Assembly (NCBI GenBank): GCA_000720375.1
Contig: JOAA01000065.1
Span: 1 to 24,846 of the forward strand
Direction of reading: 5' to 3'
Length of the DNA stretch: 24,846 nucleotides
DNA from: Rhodococcus rhodnii
Lineage (GTDB): Bacteria > Actinomycetota > Actinomycetes > Mycobacteriales > Pseudonocardiaceae
Shown: one piece after another, positions 20,315-24,846 of the stretch
Position numbering within the stretch: position 1 is the stretch's first letter
Layout: every line of letters begins with the position of its first letter
Notes under the pieces: model-generated
Database searches by the model: none
The model's input: the letters and a program-made list of their open reading frames with translations, nothing else
What the model was told of the DNA's origin: nothing
Position numbers and translations under genes: made by a program

Positions 20315-20349
20315 GTCGGGCATGGGTGATGAATTAATGCTGTCAACTA

Positions 20350-20757
20350 CTACCCAGTCCTGAGTTCGGCCTTGGCGGAAACCGACTTCTTCGGTGACTC
20401 GTACTGGAAGTGCTTCTTTGTGCTCTTGCCGCAGGCCTTCGGGGAATCCCAGGACTTGGTGGCGCCGTCCTTCATCTCCCACTCCATATGCACCCAGACG
20501 CACTTCTTGTCCCATTTCTTGTCGTGTACCCATCCCTTGCCCTTCTGGCCATGCCAGCAGGCTCGGCCCTTCGCGTCCCCATAGTCCTCATCAAAGGAGA
20601 AATCCTCGCACTTGGGCAACGGTTGGGTGACCTGTGACGTGGCGCTGCCGGTATCGGCCAAGGATTCGGTCGCGGCCTGTGCCGATCCGGCGGGAGACGC
20701 CAGCGGCATGCACATCACCGCCGCGAGTCCGGCCACTGGTAGCCAGAATTTCCTCAT
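20350..20757 (-). CDS. Small secreted four-cysteine protein of unknown function
   Basis: The 135-residue protein starts at ATG 20757 with AGGAGGG seven or so bases upstream. Residues 1-28 form a Sec signal peptide (MRKFWLPVAGLAAVMCM..., cleavage near AQA-AT). The mature part carries four Cys (KCEDFSF, RACWHG, KKCVWVH, KACGKS), enough for two disulfides. It also has several Trp and many Lys and Asp residues, including GKGWVHDKKWDKKC and HMEWEMKDG. The C-terminal third is Lys-rich. I do not recognise a family. The composition suggests a compact extracellular domain. It is bracketed by its own hairpin terminator, so it is probably monocistronic. Confidence 0.8.
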   Translation of the reverse strand: MRKFWLPVAGLAAVMCMPLASPAGSAQAATESLADTGSATSQVTQPLPKCEDFSFDEDYGDAKGRACWHGQKGKGWVHDKKWDKKCVWVHMEWEMKDGATKSWDSPKACGKSTKKHFQYESPKKSVSAKAELRTG

Positions 20758-21220
20758 CTGACCCCTCCTGTGGGTTGAGGCTCTCTTTGTCCCCGGTTTG
20801 CGCTCGATGCGCTTTTGATCTCGAATTACGCTTGGCCGTACCCGGCGTTAAACCCCGCTCCGATCGTGTAAGTCGGTAAGATTGCCGGGCTGCGGACGTC
20901 GCTCGCGATTACCTGGAAAGGTTGGCGCTGAGGTCAGGGTGTACTTGCTGGTACAGTAAGGGCGAGGCGGCCATTCATGCGGCCCCGTCAGGTGCGTAAG
21001 ACAGTCGGGTGCCTGTGGTCTGTCTGTCTGCGGCATTACGGTGATCTCCTGCATAATATTTGCAGTATGGAAAATTTGCTCCTGATGAACTACGCATCGA
21101 CCACGGGGCAAGGGTAGTCTCGGAACCTGCATCATGTTTGACCAATTTGGTCAAAGTCGGAATTTTGCCACACCTCTGACGTAGCGGGTGGCCGGTCTCG
21201 CTTGACGGTTGGAGGAGGCC
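20758..21220. other. Divergent intergenic region between the secreted-protein gene and the phage relic
   Basis: Both flanking genes start here in opposite directions, so promoters are expected. The only clear element is the 19-base palindrome at 21137-21155. The remaining 380 bases hold no supported gene. Confidence 0.5.
21137..21155. promoter_or_regulatory. Perfect palindromic operator-like site
   Basis: TTTGACCAA (21137-21145), a single central T, then the exact complement TTGGTCAAA (21147-21155). It lies about 65 bases before the terminase small-subunit ATG. This is the form of a binding site for a dimeric repressor such as a TetR, MarR or phage regulator. It could also control the divergent gene. 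Confidence 0.55.
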
Positions 21221-21681
21221 ATGGGAAAACGTGGCCCCGTGTCGAAGCCAACCGGCCTGCGCATCCTGCACGGCGACCGGAAAGACCGCATCAACACTCA
21301 TGAACCGGTCCCACCAGCCGAGGCTGCGACTCCTCCTGACTGGTTGTCGGACAAGGCCCGGGCGATCTGGGAGCGGCTGGCCCCGACATGACCGCACGCA
21401 AGGTCCTGACCTCCTGGGATGTGGACGCGTTCGCGGTGTTGTGTGAGGCGCTGGCCCGGTACGCCGCAGCGCCCCAACTGGTGAACGGCTCGGCGCTGCT
21501 GGTGCCGGGGGCGGGTGTGTTGGTGCCAAATCCGGCGTTGAAGGTGCAGGCGGATGCGGAGCGGGTGTTTCTCACCTACGCGGCCCGGTTCGGTTTGACG
21601 CCGTCGGATCGTCAGGCGATCAAGGCCGAGGTGGGCGGCGATGGCGACTCGGCGGGCGGTGCGGAGCGGCTCCTCTCGTAA
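21221..21681 (+). pseudogene. Phage terminase small subunit (P27 family), one-base deletion
   Basis: ATG 21221 follows GGAGGAGG. The first frame reads MGKRGPVSKPTGLRILHGDR, then PPDWLSDKARAIWERLAP, and stops at 21391. The next frame resumes directly with TARKVLTSWDVDAFAVLCEA, then NPALKVQADAERVFLTYA and RFGLTPSDRQAIKAE, stopping at 21681. The join is a single lost base near 21386 (GCCCCGACATG from probable GCCCCGGACATG). The combined product would be about 153 residues, the usual length for P27-type small terminases, which recognise phage DNA for packaging. The damage is so slight that it is either a recent mutation or a sequencing error. Downstream, however, the large subunit is also broken. 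Confidence 0.88.
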
Positions 21682-21702
21682 ACCCCCACCAGCAGGCCAC
21701 CC

Positions 21703-21950
21703 ATGAAGGCCCCGCGGCTTCGTGCCTGTGGCCGCACGTTCGACGGCCGCACCTACCGCAAGCGCGGCGACCACCTGTGCAAGCCGCGTGCGGATCACGC
21801 GATCGCGTTCGCGCAGGAGCGCGCAGGAGATCTGCGTCCACACCAAAGACCGGCGGGCCAGGACCTCGTTCATCCTCGCGCCCTGGCAGCGCGACGACAT
21901 CGTCAGACCGCTGTTCGGTGAGGGTGCGCTGGGATGAGGAGTGAGGCGCG
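21703..21950 (+). pseudogene. Phage terminase large subunit, N-terminal fragment
   Basis: The frame from 21703 reads RACGRTFDGRTYRKRGDHLC and KPRADHAIAFAQE. After a frame change near 21825 it reads EICVHTKDRRARTSFILA then PWQRDDIVRPLFGE. Another one-base shift gives VRWDEE and a stop at about 21947. This is the extreme N-terminus of P27-associated large terminases, just before the ATPase P-loop. Everything after is missing; transposase-derived sequence follows immediately. The small-large terminase order is that of a phage packaging cassette. Confidence 0.75.
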
Positions 21951-22100
21951 GACCGGCTCTGGCTCAGCGCCCTGTCCAGGCTCATCCTTCGCCACCGACG
22001 GGCGTCGATCTTCCCATCACACCGGCGACGCGGCTTGCCACCGGGGACAGCAAATGGGGACACCGCAGGATCCACAGCGAACTCACCCGGCTGGCAATCG
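21951..22100 (+). pseudogene. Transposase fragment
   Basis: About 50 codons encode RLWLSALSRLILRHRRASIFP, shift frame near 22012 to ITPAT, and continue with SKWGHRRIHSELTRLAIG. This is the N-terminal helical region of the same transposase superfamily, with the usual TLL-WHRRL segment deleted. It joins seamlessly to the DJ-1/PfpI fragment, creating a chimeric open frame. Confidence 0.7.
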
Positions 22101-22436
22101 GCGACGTGAATCCCGAGGACTACGACGTGCTCGTGATCCCCGGCGGCCGAGCGCCGGAATACATCCGAACCGACCCGGACGTGGCGCACATCGTCAAGCA
22201 CTTCTTCGACCGAGCACTCCCGGTCGGCACGATCTGCCACGGCCCACAGGTCCCGGCCGCACTGGGGCTGCTACACGGCCGCACCACGGCCGCATACCCG
22301 CCCCTGAAAGCCGACGTAGGGAACGCCGGCGCCACATTCGTGGACGGCGCCATGGTGTCCGCCGCGGCGGCCCGACCTGCCCGAGTGGTCGCGCGCGTTC
22401 ATGCAGGTGCTGGACAGGGCGAGCGTCCCGGCCTGA
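22101..22436 (+). pseudogene. DJ-1/PfpI-family fragment (GATase1-like)
   Basis: The text NPEDYDVLVIPGGRAPEYIR, VAHIVKHFFDRALPVG, TICHGPQVPAALGLLHGR and GATFVDGAMVS is the core of a PfpI/DJ-1-type protein. The nucleophile-elbow Cys (ICHG) is conserved. A frameshift near 22357 restores RPDLPEWSRAFMQVLDRASVPA and a natural stop at 22436, so the 3' end is original. The N-terminal 60 or so residues are missing; transposase sequence takes their place. PfpI-like proteins are amidases, chaperones or glyoxalases. Here the gene is truncated and frameshifted. Confidence 0.8.
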
Positions 22437-22590
22437 CGTACGTCCACTGAGGACGTTCGAGGCGGCGATTCCCATCAGCTGCGGCGCAGATTGCCGCGTT
22501 TCCCGTTCGCCAAGCGCGGCGGCCTTCTTTTTCGTTGTGTTGGTTCAAATTGGGATCGGCAATCGCGCACGTTGCTGACAAGCACTTCCC

Positions 22591-23936
22591 GTGTTGGTCA
22601 TCGCCGATACGCTCGCTTTCGTGTTGTCTGCGCCGCCGCAGGGGATTCCGCTGCCTGGCCGTCGCCTGGAATGCGAACGGCTCACCGCACTGATGTCCGA
22701 TATCGCCGCGGGATCGGGCGGAGCATTGGTTTTCCACGGCGACGCGGGTATTGGCAAGAGCGCGCTTGTCCGGTTCGGCGTCGCTGAGGCGATCGTTTGA
22801 CTGTGGTCGCATTCGACGGGCACGAGACGGAGGCAGGCGTGTCGTTCGCCGCGCTTCATCAGATACTTCATCTGCTCACCCAGCACGTGCCAGGGCAACT
22901 GTCCGAGCCGGCTCGAGAGCTGGCCCAGGCTTTGGAACAGGGAACAGTTGGCGGGCTGGCCTTGCGCGCCACTGTGCTTCGCCTGTTCCGCCAGGCGGCG
23001 CGAGACAGTCCGCTGTTGTTTGCTGTGGACGACGCGCACTGGCTCGACGAACCGTCACTGGAAGTGTTGGTCTTCGTAGTTCGACGAGTGCGCAGCGACC
23101 GTATCGGCCTGCTGTTCGCCTATTGCGATGAGGGCCGCGGCGGCAAGGCCATCTCCGGCGTTCCGGCTCACCGGCTCGGGCCGCTCGACGAGCAAGCCAG
23201 CCGAGAGGTCCTGCAGACGACCGGAGCCGCTGTCAGCGTGTGCGCAGTCCTGGTAGAATCGGCGAAAGGCAACCCGCGCGCACTCATCGACCTGGCCACG
23301 TCGCTGACACCTGACCAGATCCGGGGTGACCAGCCTGCGCCGCGACCCTTCCCTCGGAGAGTGGCCTGCGCGGCTCGTATCAGGACAGACTGGGCCGGTT
23401 ACCGGCCCAGGCGCGGTGGCTGGTGTTGCTGGCAGCCGCCGACGACCAGGCAGACGTGAACACCCTCGCGCGCGGCAGCAGCGAGCGCTGTGGACATCGC
23501 GGCTCTGGAGCCCGCGGAGAAGGCCGGGATCATTCGTGTCGAGGGCACAACCCTGTCGTTCCCACAGCCACTGCTCAGCTCAGTCGCCTACAACGAGGCG
23601 ACTCTCGCCCAACGCAGGGCCGAGTTGGCCGCGGAGCTGGAGCAAACCGCGGCGGAGCCGGCCCAATGTCACGCCATGTCGTCACGAGCGCTGGAACGCG
23701 CTGCTGATCTCACTACCGACCCTGTCACGGCTGCGGGCCCGCTGGTCGCGGCGGCGCATCACGCATGGCAGGCGGGTAAGCCGAACCGGGCACAGACACT
23801 GCTACGCCAGGTTGCTGCGACACCGGTGTCCGATGTGATCCAGGCACAGTCACGGATTCTGACCGGTGAGATCGAGCTGAGAGCCGGCGCGGCCCAGCAC
23901 ATGCTCCTGACCGCGGCCGGCGATCTGGCAGACCAC
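22591..23936 (+). pseudogene. LuxR-type ATP-binding regulator, broken, 3' end replaced by an IS
   Basis: From GTG 22591 the frame reads GIPLPGRRLECERLTALMSD and HGDAGIGKSALV (Walker A), then stops at 22800. A shifted frame continues from 22797 with GVSFAALHQILHLLTQHVP, LLFAVDDAHWLDEPSLEVL (Walker B) and HRLGPLDEQASREVL. Further indels near 23330 and 23475 lead to SYQDRLGRLPAQARWLVLLA, then [20 protein letters not shown] and [19 protein letters not shown], with TPR-like text to about 23930 ([19 protein letters not shown]). The C-terminal TPR remainder and LuxR HTH are missing; at about 23937 the frame runs straight into a transposase. Such 900-residue regulators control secondary metabolism or sugar use. 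This one has at least three frameshifts. Confidence 0.85.
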
Positions 23937-24518
23937 AACCGATACCTCGCCGCAGACTTCTTCCACATTGACACCGCGCTCGGCAAGCGCCTCTACGCGC
24001 TGGTGTTCCTTGAGCACGGCACACGACGGCTGCATATCGCTGGCGTCACCGAGCACCCGACCCAGCACTGGACCACCCACCAGGCGCGCAATCTCACCAC
24101 CGGTCTCGACACGAGCCCATTCATTCCGCTTCCTGCTCCGCGATCGCGACACGAAGTACTCGACGGCGTTCGACGCCGTCTTCCGAGCCGAGGACGTGGA
24201 CATCCTGACCAGCGCACCCCAGGCACCACGGACGAACGCGCACTGCGAACGGGTCATCAGAACCCTCCGCACGGAGGTCTGCGACCACGTCCTGATCCTC
24301 AACGAGGCGCACGCCCGACAGGTCCTCACCGAATATCAGCGGCACTACAACCACCACCGGCCCACCAAGCCCGGCAACAACGACCACCCAACGCTGACGA
24401 ACAACCCACGATGACACGTAGCACCAGGGCTTCCAGAGTGCTCCGGACCAGCGTCCTCGATGGCCTCACCAACGAATACCGCTACGCCGCTTGACGAGCA
24501 GCGATGACTTTTCGAGCA
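23937..24518 (+). pseudogene. C-terminal half of an IS transposase with its right end
   Basis: The frame fused to the LuxR remnant reads [20 protein letters not shown] (first catalytic Asp), [19 protein letters not shown] and HQARNL. A frameshift near 24115 gives [37 protein letters not shown] (catalytic Glu) and [16 protein letters not shown] last frame ends [11 protein letters not shown] at 24493-24494. The right end TTGACGAGCAGCGATGACTTTTCG (from 24491) resembles the ends at 17647 and 18514. The N-terminal half is absent. Confidence 0.8.
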
Positions 24519-24569
24519 GTACAAGCAAATTCTTGCCCCAGTAGCCGCGTCCAGATGACCTGATGAGTG

Positions 24570-24788
24570 TCAGCCGCGATCCCAATCAAGCTCGCCGAGG
24601 TCCAACTCTGGAATGCTGGCGGCATGCCGTTCGGCAAGAGCATGCATAGCCTGGCTGGTCGGGCCGCCGGTCCAGACGACTCGGTAGCCGCGGGCGGCGC
24701 GGTCATAGCGCACGATCACCCAGGTGCCGGCCGCCGCGGACAACAGGGTGGCCAACCGGCGGGCACTGCGCTGTCGCCTGGTGCCCAT
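24570..24788 (-). CDS. Small actinobacterial hypothetical protein
   Basis: The 72-residue protein starts at ATG 24788, with GAGAGGTGGGAG just upstream. It has a basic N-terminus (MGTRRQRSARRLATLL), then GTWVIVRYDRAARGYRVVW and TGGPTSQAMHALAERHA, ending LDLGELDWDRG. Alternating aromatic and basic strand text after a helix suggests a small alpha/beta domain. Similar short proteins are common near integrated elements in actinomycetes, from my recollection of such loci. No function can be given. Confidence 0.6.
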   Translation of the reverse strand: MGTRRQRSARRLATLLSAAAGTWVIVRYDRAARGYRVVWTGGPTSQAMHALAERHAASIPELDLGELDWDRG

Positions 24789-24846
24789 CTCCCACCTCTC
24801 GCTATCGATACTTCGCTGGGTTCCCTGCGGTGCTCGAGAAACGACG

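Noticed and set aside
21221..24518. Intact prophage or integrative element
   Set aside because: Only terminase pieces are found. There is no integrase, portal, capsid, attachment site or tRNA gene in the window.

Overview
The window looks like a high-GC actinomycete chromosome, most likely of the Pseudonocardiales type. The codon bias, GTG/TTG starts, U-tract-less terminator hairpins, LuxR/NB-ARC regulators and FxSxx-system proteins all point that way, but the exact lineage is inference. It is an accessory region: two intact blocks of genes lie among many broken regulators, insertion-sequence (IS) remnants and phage relics.

Layout. 1-180: the 3' end of a LuxR-type regulator and the first codons of a second regulator, cut off by a dead IS transposase (to about 1270). 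1270-4655: two secreted proteins (a small lamin-tail-domain protein and a DUF4142 protein) between long stretches without recognisable genes. 4656-6752: an IS fragment, then two broken NB-ARC regulators abutting head to head. 6926-14178 (+): a three-gene operon. 16220-14221 (-): a two-gene unit convergent on that operon and sharing a hairpin with it. 16334-18540: a GlxA/AraC regulator tail and two tandem dead IS copies with matching terminal inverted repeats. 18730-20757 (-): a Tat-exported PhoD-like phosphatase and a small four-cysteine secreted protein. 21221-21950: phage terminase relics. 21951-24518: fragments of a transposase, a DJ-1/PfpI protein and a LuxR-type ATPase, the last fused to another IS end. 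24570-24788 (-): a small actinobacterial hypothetical gene.

The centre of interest is 6926-16220. The operon encodes (1) a class III nucleotide-cyclase domain fused to a VMAP-C-type (vWA-MoxR-associated protein) module, (2) a MoxR AAA+ ATPase, and (3) a 1464-residue fusion of a SAV_2336-like vWA domain, an NB-ARC STAND NTPase and about ten TPR-type repeats of the FxSxx-system TPR type. This matches the architecture of vWA-MoxR-VMAP ternary conflict systems proposed from comparative genomics. Facing it is a short FxSxx-like precursor peptide followed by an HExxH peptide beta-hydroxylase-family enzyme. My reading (inference) is one functional island: an NTP-dependent sensing and signalling apparatus that may make a cyclic nucleotide, paired with a ribosomally made, modified peptide. 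No radical SAM FxsB gene is present in the window, and the peptide lacks the canonical FxSxx carboxyl end, so this would be a variant of the known FxSxx arrangement.
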